Assembly (NCBI GenBank): GCA_037039925.1
Contig: JAXRKP010000033.1
Location: 637,213-701,212, forward strand
Direction: 5' to 3'
Source: Doris montereyensis
Taxonomy: Eukaryota > Mollusca > Gastropoda > Nudibranchia > Dorididae
Length of the DNA stretch: 64,000 nucleotides
Below the pieces are notes generated by a model that was given only the letters and a program-made list of their open reading frames with translations, was not told the origin of the DNA and did not search any database. Shown here piece after piece: positions 47,561 through 59,327 of the stretch. The stretch's first letter is position 1, and each line of letters begins with the position of its first letter. The translations under genes were made by a program, and so were the position numbers.

Positions 47561-49385
47561 TTTATTTTCTGCTATAATCTGCTATTCTGAGTTCAGAGAC
47601 TATTCCCCTAGTCTGCGTCCGATTATGCATGAAGAATCGTAATTCGATGCAAAACAGTATCGATATCATTTTCCTCTTATCTTTTCTGTTTGATCTTTTT
47701 ATACATTCTCGATATTATTTTTGGACAACTAGCTTTGATAACTCAAAAGTCTAATTTTTACGTGAAAGTAAAAGAGCTCATCAAAATACAGTAAAAAAAT
47801 CACAGTTGTTTTTTCCTAGTCAGGCAGAGGCTGCCAATCAGCTGCGCTCCTTTCGCTTTTGTTTTTTCCATCGCAGTTTGTAGAAAAAACTGTTTTTGCC
47901 GTAGCAATAAAGGAAGTATGTGGTTGTAAAACTTTAAACTGTTTCTTGAAAGTAAAAGCTTGCATTTATAGGCTCCCCCACCCTTTTACTAGATCTAGAG
48001 CTAGATCTTACGGTCTATAAAATAGGCTTCCTATAAAATAATACGGTCATTGTGTCATGATCAAAAGAAACGCACACTCCACTCACACCTGCTTTTATAA
48101 CCATTATTGCTTTTAAGATATTACATTTTTAATAAAGGAAATACATTATTTAGATCTATATATTACTGAATAGTCTATTTATTTTTGCACAAACTGATAT
48201 AATATTAACTACTCTACACTTAAATATTTAATCAATGATCGTACACTTTACAGCAGGTTTCATATAATGGGCTACCCAAGTCTGCTTCAGACTCTAGTTT
48301 AAAAAATTAATATCTGTTATCAAAATCAGTTTTGAAAATCAATTTTTGCAAGAGTGTGTTCAACATGTGACTGGGAATCAGTGATAACCATGTCACCTGC
48401 TAATTCCTACCCGTTTTATGTTATTATAATTTTATATCATTGAAAACGGCGCAACAATGCCACTTTCTGGACCTTGGTGATTTCCCAGTTTTTTACACCC
48501 CTACAAGAAACGTGTCTGGAGACCAAAGAAACACACGTAGCCAAGTCGTCTGAACATCAGTCGATAGCCGAGTGTTAAGACTATCTTTTAAAGTTTATTT
48601 AAAAATTTTTATCTTTGTAGTATGATTTTTATGGCAATTTCATCATGTATAGTATGCAAATAATAACCGGTGTGTGAGACTAGGTTTTAATATTTTCAAA
48701 AATATTCTTTAAAACTTGTCACATTATCCGAGCTGTATAAAATTGCTTGTGTTAGAGACCCAAGACAGCAGACAGTTTATTTGAACATGAGCCGTTCCAA
48801 GACCAATGATGACAACAGACGTATGACATATCGGACTGGGATCAACCCTTGAATGGGAAGTGACTGATTTTCATTTGGTTATATATTAACCATAATCATT
48901 CATGTGACATTCTTCATTTGCATAATGCTGCTAGATGCTGTATGATAATGGATTTTACTACCTTCATAACAGTAATTAGGTATCTCTTTAAAGATCTTGT
49001 TGTAGAATGTGGGCATCCATGGAAATGAAAGTGCCAATAAATAAGCCAAAGGGGCATGTTCCAAAATTGTCAGCCCTAATGCTCTACTTCATTCCGTAGT
49101 TTTAAAGGTTTTAACTAATAACTATATCAACACAATTTAGCAGGAGGAGTGGGACTGTGAAGTTAATAACAATAACAGGCTTTATGAAGTGATTCGAAGA
49201 ATGACAGAAAATATAACAGTAAGAAATAGCAAAAAAGAGAGAATATTAGTCGCTTGGGGCTCATGTACAGTTAGCTTTGATTTGGTAGACCTACAATTGA
49301 AAAAGTATTTTAAAAGAAACATGTACAATCTCTTTCAAGAGACTGATCTGGAAAAAAAATTGTCGAATGTTTAAAAAACTGTATC
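47561..49385. other. Region upstream of tmem9; promoter not resolved
   Basis: This should contain the tmem9 promoter. No TATA box at a convincing distance; short agatct motifs recur near 47990. A small frame at 48787-48852 (MSRSKTNDDNRRM..) has no support. No other gene seen. Confidence 0.4.
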
Positions 49386-49389
49386 ACCA

Positions 49390-52208
49390 AATCTTTTTTC
49401 TTTCTTTATCAGCTCCCATTCTACCTTCCGGTGTATGGGTTTGGATGCCCAAAATGATCTTTCTCCAGGCTGCCCGGTCCTGATATTTTCTGTTTCCTTC
49501 CATGGAAGTTAGATTTCTTTGCTTTAATGCCACCTTTATATCTTCTTCCCACTTTCTTCGAGGTCTACCTTTTGGTCTTTTACCTTGAGTTTTAGCTCTG
49601 TATACTGATTTAGCTATTCTATTGTCACCCATTCTGTTTACATGCCCAAACCATCCCAGTTGATCTATTTCCACCTTAGTTTTTATGCCATCTGGTTTCA
49701 TCTCTCACTGTTGTGTTTCCGGTTTTGTCTCCTTCAGCTTTCCCTACTACTCTTCTAGATACTTCATTCCAGCCGCTTGCATTTTACCGTATATTCTCTA
49801 CTGTCCAAGGCCCAGGTTTCACTGCCATAGAAGAGAGCAGGACAACAGTGTTGTATACTGCCATCCTGGTTTTTGTTGACAATTTTTGTTTACCCTTAAA
49901 TGCCTTTCCTAGAGATGGCTATATATTGTCATTGCCCTTTGGATTCTCTGGCTGACTTCCTCTCACAGTTCTCCCTCTGAGTCAATCATAACTCATAGGT
50001 AGTTGTAGCTCTGAACCTGTTCCAAATTCTCCCTGCCAAACCCAAGATTTTGTGTTTTAGTTTCCCTAGTCACTAGCATTGTCTTGGTTCTCTCTGCATT
50101 TACTTTCATTCCTTTTTTATTTAATGCAATATTCATCATGCTGATATTCGACTGAAGACCCTTTATGATCTTGCTAACAGAACTAAATCATCAGCAAATG
50201 AAAGCATTGCTACATTTACTGGTTTGAGCCTCCACATACCCCCACTCACTTTCTTCCTTCTTGAGGATGCCCTTGCAACTGAATACATTAATGTGACAAA
50301 CAAAAGAAGACTAAGGATACAACCCTGTCTTACTCCTATATCTACATCTAATTTTTCAGATTTGACTTCCAGCTACTCTAACTGCACATGATGGTTTATT
50401 GTAAAAACTTTTAATGGCTTCTATTAAATTTTGCTCTATATTGTGTTCTTTTAAGAAATGTCATAGTGTTTCCCTCTCACAGGGTCAATAAAACACGAGT
50501 GCAATCAATGTTTCTCTCATGGAATTTTTCTATTATTTGTCTAATTGTAAATATGTGGTCTTGTACACTTCTTCCTGGTCTAAATCCACTCTGGTTTTCT
50601 TCAATTTGATCTCCTACTCTTTTCCTTCTAAAGTGTCATTTTCAGAATCCTGGCATGCACTTTTCCTGGTACACTAAGTAGTGATATCCCTTTAGAGTTT
50701 GAGCATTCCATAGTTGATCCTTTTTTCTATATTGGTACTGCTGTTTCCTTTTCCAGTCACCTGGCACCTGTTTGGACTTCCATGCTTGTTGACATATTGC
50801 ATGTCGTAGTTTGTCTGCCTCTCTCCCTTGGTTTTTAATTATTTCTGGATAAATTTGATCTGCTCCTGGGGCCTTTCCTAATTTCACTTTTCTTATAGCT
50901 GTTTGGAGTTCTTCCATTGAGATATCTACATCTTCAGCCGTCTCATCTGGATTACTTGTTACTCTTACTAATTAATCTGTACTCTTTGTTTCATATGTTT
51001 TGTAGGGATTATGTAATTGATGAAAATACTTTCTCCACGTTTTCATGATTTGGCTGTCTTCTTTCATTATTTCTCCTTAGGCGTTCTTAATTTCTCATAT
51101 TGGACATGCTTCAGTCTTTTTCATGCTGTTCATTGCTCCCCAGAACAGCTTTTGATTTCCTTGATAACTTTCTTGAAGTCTTTGTCCAAACTCTTCCCAC
51201 TGTTCCTGTTTTGCTTTCCTCACTTCCTCTTTGTCGATGGTTCTTTTACTCACATAATCTATCCTATCCTCTGGTCTCTTTGTTTGCAAGTATTTCTTCC
51301 AAGCATCCTTCTTTTGTTTGATCTTAGTCTTGACATTCTCATTCCACCATGCTGTTCTTTTCCTATCTCCTTTAATTTGTTTTCTACCACAGACCTCTTC
51401 AGTACAACTTAGGAGTGTTTCTCTATACATTTGCCACTTCTCTTCTATTGTGCTATCATTCAGATCCATCCGCCTTTCACTAATCAATCTTTTTATCCTA
51501 GATTGGTATATCTGTTTTACTATTGGTTTATTTAGTTCTTCTATTTTGAGTTTACTAACTATTATGTAGTCTGTGATTGACTTTTCACATCTGACTTCAT
51601 TTACTCTTGTATAAAACAGTATATTTGTGGATATCTTTGAGGAAAAAATGTGTTGGCTATTTTCGTGTTATTCTTTAGGCAAAAATCTATTAGTCTCTCT
51701 CCATTTGGAGAAGTTGTTGTTTCTCCTTCTTTACCCATTACTCCTCTTGACGTTTCTACATTGTTGCCTACTCTAGCGTTTATATCGCCTAAAATCGTTA
51801 GTTCCTGTTTGAGTTTGAAATTCACTGCAGCTATTTGTAAATCTTTTTCTTCTTTGGGGGCATCTTCATTTTGTCCATGGGCTATTAATAATTTAATTTC
51901 TCTTCTTTTGGTTTAATATATACCTCTAATAGCTGTGGGCTTATAAATTTCCAACTTTCTAGTAGCTTTTTTTACCTTTTATGCATTAGGAGACCTACTC
52001 CTGCTCTAGTTCTATCTTTGACATCTACTCCTGAGAAGATTAACGTATGATTTGGTCATACGTTTTCTATTCCTTGTCCTTTTTCTTTGTTTCTGTAATG
52101 GCCAAAATGTGTACTTAAAATTGTTCTATTTCTTCAACTAATTCTAACTCTTTTCCATTTATTTCCCTAATATTCCATGTTCCAAAAATCACAGTCCGAT
52201 CGCCAAAT
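49390..52208 (-). mobile_element. LINE copy B (minus), most complete copy of the family
   Basis: About 2.8 kb. From its 5' end: endonuclease start 'RTVIFGTWNIREINGKE' (about 52195-52145), 'RTRAGVGLLMHKR' (about 52010-51972), the catalytic 'LGDINARVGN' (about 51795-51765) and 'NGERLIDFC' (51710-51680). A long linker follows at 51487-51095 (..TAWWNENVKTKIKQKKDAW..). The reverse transcriptase comes next, with 'RKVKLGKAPGADQ' (about 50893-50855) and a damaged A-D-D block near 50190. The tail has 'LGWFGHVNRMGDNRIAKS' and 'GKRPKGRPRRKWEED' (49650-49545). The (AAAG)n tail is at 49393-49408. Frameshifts and stops in the RT make it inactive. Domain order (APE endonuclease, RT, no gag ORF seen) and the G-R-P-x-x-K-W tail place it among RTE/CR1-like non-LTR elements; the exact clade is not determined. 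Confidence 0.9.
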
Positions 52209-52763
52209 CTAGAATACTAATTATGAAGACGAAGTGACTATAATTTTATATTTACGAATTATTTGTAAAAGTTAAAAACAAATTAAAGTACAGTTGCTTC
52301 TTCTTAGTGTCGTGGTGGATAGCGGAACGCTAAATGGCTGTAACTGGATCAGAATGTTGTCTATAGGGATTATTCTGCTCTAATTTGGGGGAAGAGGGGA
52401 GGGATGGTTAACTACTGAGTTTACAATGTACGATTGGACAAGTTTATAGAAACAAAGAACGAGGTGACAGCCCACAAATAACGCATAACGCACACGGATA
52501 CCATCGCACTATAGATAGCGGCACAGAAAGATAAGGGAACGGACGCTAAGAATGCACTCTTAATATTCTACCCAGACAAATGTGAGTAACAATTGTTAGT
52601 TACAAATCCTGAGATCACATCCATGGTGGACAGGGTTTACTTCAGAGAAACATATCCATAAAATCTATCACAACCCCCCCCCCCCAATGCAACTGTTTTA
52701 ATATGAAGTCTGTCTACACACAGTGGTGATGTGACAGTAAAGAGTTTCAATTTTTCTTTCCAG
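52209..52763. other. Upstream sequence or intron of the plus-strand gene
   Basis: It includes a reverse-oriented fragment of SINE S1 at about 52605-52660 ('gatcacatccatggtgga', 'cagggtttacttcag') and a C-run at 52675-52685. It ends in the polypyrimidine acceptor 'tttttctttccag'. Confidence 0.5.
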
Positions 52764-53291
52764 AATTTGTGATTAATAAATGCTACCTGTCAATATGTCC
52801 AATGCACATGATGAGGCAATGAGGCGGTTGGCAAAATCAGGTGATCTGGCAACTGAAACATTCTACAGAGTTGCAGCGGGCATAGCTGTCCAATCAGCTT
52901 TAGAACCTCTAAAGCAGCAAGGATGGATCATAGACCTGGATCAGATCATAATGACCCGTTCATCTGACCAAAAGGAGGAACCAGTGAACACCAGGCTCAT
53001 TCAAACCCCAACGAAGTGAGCAGAATAGTGCATACGGAACAATTTTTCCATTCCCAACCCAAAACTGGCAAAAAGCCCTTGACATCATCACTCATGCATT
53101 CTGCTCCTTCTGATGCTGAACCAGATAACTCAGCCGGTCTTTCAAGCAGGTTCCTTGAAGCAGATGATCCGGACAGAGAGTCTGATGGCTCAGGTTATGC
53201 TAGCACTGGACTTGAAACTTCTGCATTCTATTCAGAAACAAAATCCCTTGCATCTCATTCCAGAAGAGACCATCAAGTCAGCCAAAGACAG
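52764..53291 (+). CDS. Unrecognised gene: first candidate exon block
   Basis: A strong acceptor (tttttctttccag) precedes 52764, and a donor (GACAG|GTAACC) follows 53291. From ATG at 52780 (or 52795, better A at -3) one frame encodes 79 residues including 'AMRRLAKSGDLATETFYRVA' and 'QQGWIIDLDQIIMTRSS', then stops at 53017. Two open frames cover the second half. Frame I (same frame as the ATG) gives 'RTESLMAQVMLALDLKLL' and 'NPLHLIPEETIKSAKD', leaves in phase 2 and fits the next exon. Frame II gives 'ESDGSGYASTGLETSAFY' and leaves in phase 0. The first half and frame I could be joined by a short intron (for instance weak donor at 52984, acceptor ccag|ATA at 53125). The first half and frame II could be joined by 53016 GTGAGC to about 53149. 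I favour frame I. No known family is recognised. Confidence 0.5.
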
Positions 53292-53563
53292 GTAACCGCT
53301 GTTATCATAATTGTCATGTTTCAGTAATCTAGCATTCATGGCTATGTGAAGTAGGAGATGAACCCATCATTGCATTGATCACACTACCTGGTTACATTAT
53401 TTAAAATCTTCCCATGAAAAAATAAACATGGTGGTGTATAGGTATAGCTATCTAGGTCCCTATATGGACAAAGTGATTGATATGTGAAAATTAAAAATAC
53501 AAACACTTTTATCTCCGTCAAAATTGAAAGTTGCATCATAGCTTCTCATAAATCTATTTATAG

Positions 53564-53651
53564 ACCACCTAGGACTAGGAGCAAGAAGCATGACTACAGT
53601 CCAACTTGTCCACAACGACTACCAATGATCACAGACCGAAGTGGTAGACAG
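53564..53651 (+). CDS. Unrecognised gene: second candidate exon
   Basis: It lies between 'tctatttatag' and donor AGACAG|GTGGTT. One base completes an Arg codon from frame I of the previous block; then 29 codons read PPRTRSKKHDYSPTCPQRLP and 'MITDRSGRQ', basic and proline-rich. If the donor is not used, the frame runs eight codons further (VVVLDRL-like) to a TGA, so this exon may also serve as an alternative last exon. Intron before it is 272 nt. Family unknown. Confidence 0.55.
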
Positions 53652-54690
53652 GTGGTTGTTCTGGACAGATTATGATATGGATGAATAGAATTTGTCTAGT
53701 TAAAAAAAACAACCCATTCCCTTCTGAGTTGATGGAGAATATGTATCACTAGGATCAGTCCAAATGTTATACCCACCTTTTGGAAGATAAGATAACCATT
53801 TAAGCTACAACATGATAAGCGAGATTGTGTCTCAAACAAGTGGACACAAAGTCTGCAAAATATGCAGACAGTAATGCAAGACGGTTACTTAATCAGTGTC
53901 TGTTTTCAACGCAGACAGTGATTGTCAATGCCAGTAGCTTCATGAAGTGGTCCCAAAAATGACAGAAAGGTGTGTAAATGTAAGATCCTGGGAATATGAA
54001 TGCCCAAGGTGACTGACCCCGACTCAGTGGGTCCACCCAGACATATGGGGGTTAGCTGCTGTTACAGCAGTCCCAAACCAAATGGCGGCTATCAGCGAGG
54101 GAAGGCTGAGGTGAATGGATAGTGCCATTGCCTGTTAAAAATGGTCTCATAACCTGTTGACCTGACAATAGAGAGTCTGTCAAAAGGGAGCGCCAAAGAA
54201 ACTCTTTTATCTCTAGACCCGGGTAGATGAAGCTTGTTAGCCTGAAGAGAAGTTTGGCGTGTGTCCGTCCGGGGCCTATACCTTGACGATGGGGATTAAG
54301 GGCTCATCTCAGGTCTAAATCTAGGTGAGATCTATTTGTAGAGAATCAAAGAGGATCCAGGCTGTGTCAAAGCAGATGATAGAGGCTTAAAAAACAGAAT
54401 TTAAATTCTCAACGAAGCAATGCAAAACTAAATTGATTAATTAGTCATCGCCAAAAAATATTTCATCACTTTGAGTGCCACTATATATTCTATTCGGAAG
54501 AAGATGATAAATGTACCAGACATGGCTAGTGATCTTGATAACTTGAACATTTTCAGAAGTTTCTAAAGAAGAAGTAAAAGAGATTGTTTAATTGTTTTCT
54601 ATACCAGCCATTTTCACACCTTTATACATGCCATTACCAGCTGTTTTTGGGCCCTTATATACTCTCCAATTACCATCTGTTTTGGGATCT
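53652..54690. other. Intronic sequence with an unclassified repeat-like block
   Basis: 53940-54400 holds GC-richer sequence ('gggtccacccagacatatgg', 'gacctgacaatagagagtct') that looks unlike the surrounding AT-rich intron. It may be a transposon leader or SINE, but I cannot assign it. No exon recognised. Confidence 0.4.
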
Positions 54691-54692
54691 TT

Positions 54693-55925
54693 TCATAAAC
54701 AGGAATTGGGATGTTTTCATAAATAGGGTTTGGGATATTTTCATAAGTAGGGTTTGGGATGTTTTCATAAATAGGGTTTGGGATATTTTCATAAACAGGA
54801 ATTGGGATGTTTTCATAAATAGGGTTTGGGATATTTTCATAAACAGGGTTTGGGATGTTTTCATAAATAGGGATTGGGATGTTTTCATAAATAGGGTTTG
54901 AGTTGTTTTCATAAATAGGATTTGGATTGTTTTCATGAATAGAGTTTGAAGTATTTTCATAAACAGGGATTGGGTTGTTTTCATAAACAGGGATTGGGAT
55001 GTTTTCATAAATAGGGTTTGGAGTGTTTTCATAAATAGGGTTTGGAGTGTTTTCATAAATAGGGTTTGGAGTGTTTTCATAAACAGGGATTGGGATATTT
55101 TCATAGATAAGGATTGGGATGTTTTCATAAAGGGATTGGGATGTTTTCATAAAGGGATTGGGATGTTTTCATAAATAGGGTTTGGAGTGTTTTCATAAAT
55201 AGGGTTTGGAGTGTTTTCATAAATAGGGTTTGGAGTGTTTTCATAAACAGGGATTGGGATGTTTTCATAAACAGGGATTGGGATGTTTTCATAAATAGGG
55301 TTTGGAGTGTTTTCATAAACAGGGATTGGGATGTTTTCATAAACAGGGATTGGGATGTTTTCATAAATAGGGATTGGGATGTTTTCATAAATAGGGTTTG
55401 GAGTGTTTTCATAAATAGGGTTTGGAGTGTTTTCATAAATAGGGTTTGGGATGTTTTCATAAACAGGGTTTGGATTGTTTTCATAAATAGGGTTTGAAGT
55501 GTTTTCATCAACAGGGATTGGGATGTTTTCATAAACAGGGATTGGGATGTTTTCATAAACAGGGATTGGGATGTTTTCATAAATAGGGTTTGGAGTGTTT
55601 TCAGAAATAGCGTTTGGGATGTTTTCAAAAATAGGGTTTGGGATGTTTTCATAAATAGGGTTTGGAGTGTTTTCATAAATAGGGTTTGGATTGTTTTCAT
55701 AAATAGGGTTTGTAGTGTTTTCATAAATAGGGTTTGGAGTGTTTTCAGAAATAGGGTTTCGGATGTTTCCAGAATTAAATTTAGAATGTTTTTAGAAATA
55801 GAGTTTCAGATGTTTTCCAAAAATAGTGTTTCGGATGTTTTCAAAAATAGTGTTTCGGATGTTTCCAGACATAGAGTTTCGAATGTTTTCAGAAATAGGT
55901 TTCGGATGTTTTCAGAAATATGTTA
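54693..55925. repeat. 24-bp minisatellite, about 50 copies
   Basis: Unit 'ataaatagggtttggagtgt' + 'tttc', with the alternative 'ataaacagggattgggatgt' + 'tttc' interleaved. 24 is divisible by three and the unit has no stop on the minus strand in two frames, so long ORFs appear (for example M-K-T-L-Q-T-L-F repeated, 55724-55125). The last 8-10 units near 55750-55920 are diverged. It is in an intron of the plus gene, antisense to those ORFs. Confidence 0.95.
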
Positions 55926-55942
55926 TGTTTAGAATTGGCAGT

Positions 55943-56343
55943 GCACAGCTGCCAACCAATATGTAAAATGCGTACTTTGAATGTTTTGTTTTTTGGTTTT
56001 GAGTCTGTAATTCTGTATTTATCTTCTTTTTCTTCTTGTTCTTGTTCTTATTCTTATTCTTGAAAAGTACATACATGAAGGTCAAGTGTTTTTGTTTGTT
56101 TAAGAAGCCCTAAACTAATGGCACAGACGTAGAGAAATTTGGGTGAAATTGCAAAGGAATACTACTGTCATACTTTGCCAGAAAGAATAGCAATCGGCAG
56201 ATTTTTCTTTTACTTCCTTTCAAAGGGTTTGATTCAAGTTCGACTATCAAATGTTTTCTGGAAGGTAATGAGCCATTGCTTATAATAGAATTATTTTGTG
56301 CGGCCAGAGTTTTTTTTTTTATTTGAAAAAGTTGGCAGCTATG
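55943..56343 (-). mobile_element. Terminal-inverted-repeat element T1, second copy
   Basis: It begins 'gcacagctgccaacc' and ends 'gttggcagctatg', the same termini as 38713-39074. Internally 'actttgccagaaagaatagc' matches the reverse complement of the 'ctggcctttctggcaaaatg' block of the 38-kb copies, so it is inverted relative to them. No coding region. Confidence 0.6.
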
Positions 56344-56518
56344 GTCATGTAATCACAGCTGCCATATTGCATTTCTCAGCTATGAATTGAAATTTAAGGA
56401 AAAGATAAAAAGACAAGACCTGCAATGTTTTTTTATTATAATAGTAGAATGCTGAAAGAGGTTTCATAATAAAGAGGAAATAATTACTCACAACATTTAC
56501 TATTCATTTTAGATGTTC
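56344..56518. other. Intronic spacer
   Basis: A further 'cacagctgccatattgc' near 56355 may be another T1 terminus. Nothing else. Confidence 0.35.
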
Positions 56519-56519
56519 A

Positions 56520-57500
56520 ATAACTTTTTTCTTTCTTTCTTTATCAGTTCCCATTCTACCTTTCGTGTATGGGTTCAGATGCCCGAGATGATGTTTCTCC
56601 AGGATGCCCTGTCCTGGCATTTTTTGTTTCCTTCCAAAAATGTTAAATTTCTATGCTTTAATGCCTCTTTTATATCTTCTTCTCACTTTCTCCGAGGTCT
56701 TTTACCTTGGGCTTTAGCACTGTATACTGAAGTAGCTATTCTATTGTCATTCATTCTGTTAACATGCCCAAACCATCTCAATTGATTTATTTCTATCTTA
56801 GTTTTTATGCCATCTGCTTTGGTTTGATCTCTTATTGTTGTGTTTCTGATTTTGTCTTTTTTAGTTTTCCCTACTACTCTGCTTAGTTATTTCATTTCAG
56901 CTGTCTGTACTCTACTGTATTCTCTACTATCTGAGGTCCAGGTTTCGCTGCCATAGAGGAGAGTAGGAAAATAAACTGTGTTGTATACTGCCATTTTGGT
57001 TTTTGTTGACAATTCTTGTTTACCTACAAATGCCTTTCCTAGATGATTATATGTTGTACTTGCCTGTTTGATTCTCTGGCTGATTTCTTCTCTTAGCTTT
57101 CCCTCTGAGCTAATCATTATTCCTAGTTAATTGTAGGTTTGAACTTGTTCTAAATTCTCCTGGCCAATTTAAGATTTTGTGTTTTAGCTTCCCTAGTTAC
57201 TAGCATTGTTTTGGTTTTCTTTGCATTTCCTCTCATTCCTCTTTTATTTAGTTCATTGTTCATAATGTTGATATTTGACTGAAGGTCACTTTCTGATTTT
57301 CCAAACACAACTAAATCATCGGCAAATGAAAGCATTGATACATTTACTGGTTTGAGCTTTCACATACCTACATTCATTTTCTTCATTTTTGAGGATGCCT
57401 TTGCAACTGAATCCATAACTGTGATAAACAAAAGAGGACTCAGGAAACAACCCTGTCTTATCCTATATCTACATCAAATTCTGCAGATATGTTTCCAGCA
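56520..57500 (-). mobile_element. LINE copy F (minus), 5' truncated
   Basis: The 3' tail is (AAAG)n-like at 56521-56541. The reverse transcriptase's catalytic block is readable as 'MLSFADDLVVFGKSESDL' (57335-57282), and downstream 'NTVYFPTLLYGSETWTSDS' (about 57000-56945). Frames are broken. It ends near 57500 in the RT, where copy A continues. Confidence 0.87.
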
Positions 57501-57544
57501 GATATGTTTCCCAAATGTCCAATAACATTTCTATGACATTACAT

Positions 57545-57957
57545 TTTTTTTCATTTTCTTTCATTCCTCTTCATTTTGTTAGTTATTCAAGCCGTTGATA
57601 CATGTATTATATTGCTGAAGGTCACATTTTGATTTTTCCAAATAAAGCTAAATTGCCAGCAAATGAAAGCATTGATAAATTTACCAATGTGAGTTTTCAC
57701 ATACATGTACATACCTACATTCATTTTTTCACATTTTTGACGATGCTTTTGCGATTGCATCCATAAATATGATTAACAAAAGAGAGCTTAGAATGCAACC
57801 TTGTGTAACTCCTTTATTCACATCAAATTTTTTAAAGTTTCCAGCTACTCTCACTGTATATATAATATTGGTTTATTGTAAACACTTTTAATGACTTTAT
57901 TTACATTTTGCCCTTTACAGGAATACCATAGTTTATCCCTACTCACAGTGTCAAATG
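57545..57957 (-). mobile_element. LINE fragment of the same family, more diverged (minus)
   Basis: It repeats the RT region again ('gctaaattgccagcaaatg' for the A-D-D block near 57647, and 'atgattaacaaaagagagc'). So two partial copies lie head to tail; the second is much older. Confidence 0.7.
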
Positions 57958-58032
57958 CAGCAGTTGCTTTTATTTGCTGATGATTTAGCTCTATTTGGAA
58001 AATCAGAAGGTGACCTTCATTATAATATCAAG
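57958..58032 (+). mobile_element. Small LINE fragment, plus orientation
   Basis: 'tttgctgatgatttagctc' encodes L-F-A-D-D-L-A-L-F-G-K-S-E in the plus direction, opposite to the flanking fragments. A third piece of the same family in 1.5 kb. Confidence 0.75.
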
Positions 58033-58345
58033 AGGCCCATTTTCTTTTCCTATATAGCGTCATAAAATATATATATGAAGTATAATGAAGGCAATCTTCT
58101 TAATTGATGTCCCAATTTCTTCAAGCCCTCTCGTTTAAGGACTTGCAAGTTCCATTGTACATGTAAGCCTAGTTATTGAGTCGAAAAGTGTGTCATATTA
58201 ATTGTGACGAACAGAACACACACTTCGACATCATCGTCAGGCAATGCACAACAGCTCTTTTCATGTCATCTGGCTGACATTGAATTCTTAATTGCTTCTA
58301 CTGACGTGTGGTGTACGCTTGCCAAACATTGCAGTCTTCTCTCTG
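58033..58345. other. Intronic sequence, nothing recognised
   Basis: No exon or repeat recognised. Confidence 0.4.
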
Positions 58346-58635
<290 letters not shown>

Positions 58636-58860
58636 TCATTATGTGTCAAATGGGGCCCTATAAATCCTCATTATTTATCTTTCCTGTTATTTCAACATTC
58701 TTCTTAATTGACATGATATCTTCAGTCCCTTTGGTATTTTGAGATATTTGGTGTCCATTGCATTTGTATCATTGATCACTTCATTGATTTGACTTGTTCA
58801 CAGTTGAAAGGTTAAAAAAGAAAAGAATTGTAACAAATGACTCATGTTTAACTTATGCAG

Positions 58861-58947
58861 AGCGGCAGTGGCAGAAGACTGAGTGGAATCGATCAGGCCA
58901 TGAAGATGATGTCGTATCACATGGGACGCATCTCTTTTGAGTGTGAG
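58861..58947 (+). CDS. Unrecognised gene: third candidate exon
   Basis: The exon is 87 nt, exactly 29 codons, between acceptor 'aacttatgcag' and donor GAG|GTTTGT. It reads SGSGRRLSGIDQAMKMMSYH then 'MGRISFECE'. Phase 0 on both sides fits the phase-0 donor of the 53564-53651 exon and the phase-0 start of the last exon. The Ser/Gly-rich start and amphipathic helix look like real protein, but I do not recognise the family. Confidence 0.6.
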
Positions 58948-59325
58948 GTTTGTGCCTTGTGAGAGAAATACTCTCTGAATTAAGTGTTTGACATTTGTTT
59001 TGTACTCACACACACACACACACACACACACATATTATATATGAATTAAAGTGTGTATGTGTGTGTGTATATATATAGATAGGTAGACAGATGTTTTTCA
59101 CTTACATTTAGATAAACAGCCTTATTGAATGAAGACTTGAACCCATTGTAAGAAACAGCAAATTGGTGACACTGTGAAAATGATAAATTTTGATTTGTAA
59201 ACTGTCTTTTTCTAGCTTTATTTTAGTTTACATGCTTATGTTTTGTATATATCCTTGTTTACTGAGAAGAAATGTTTAAATGATGAACGTAGCTAGTCAT
59301 GACATTTTGTCTCTTTCTCATGACT
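58948..59325. other. Intronic sequence with CA/TG microsatellite
   Basis: CA run 59008-59030 and TG/TA run 59050-59080; nothing else recognised. Confidence 0.5.
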
Positions 59326-59327
59326 CA

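Noticed and set aside
48787..48852. Short frame MSRSKTNDDNRRM.. as a small protein or first exon
   Set aside because: Only 21 codons, ends in a stop, no splice site and no family match.
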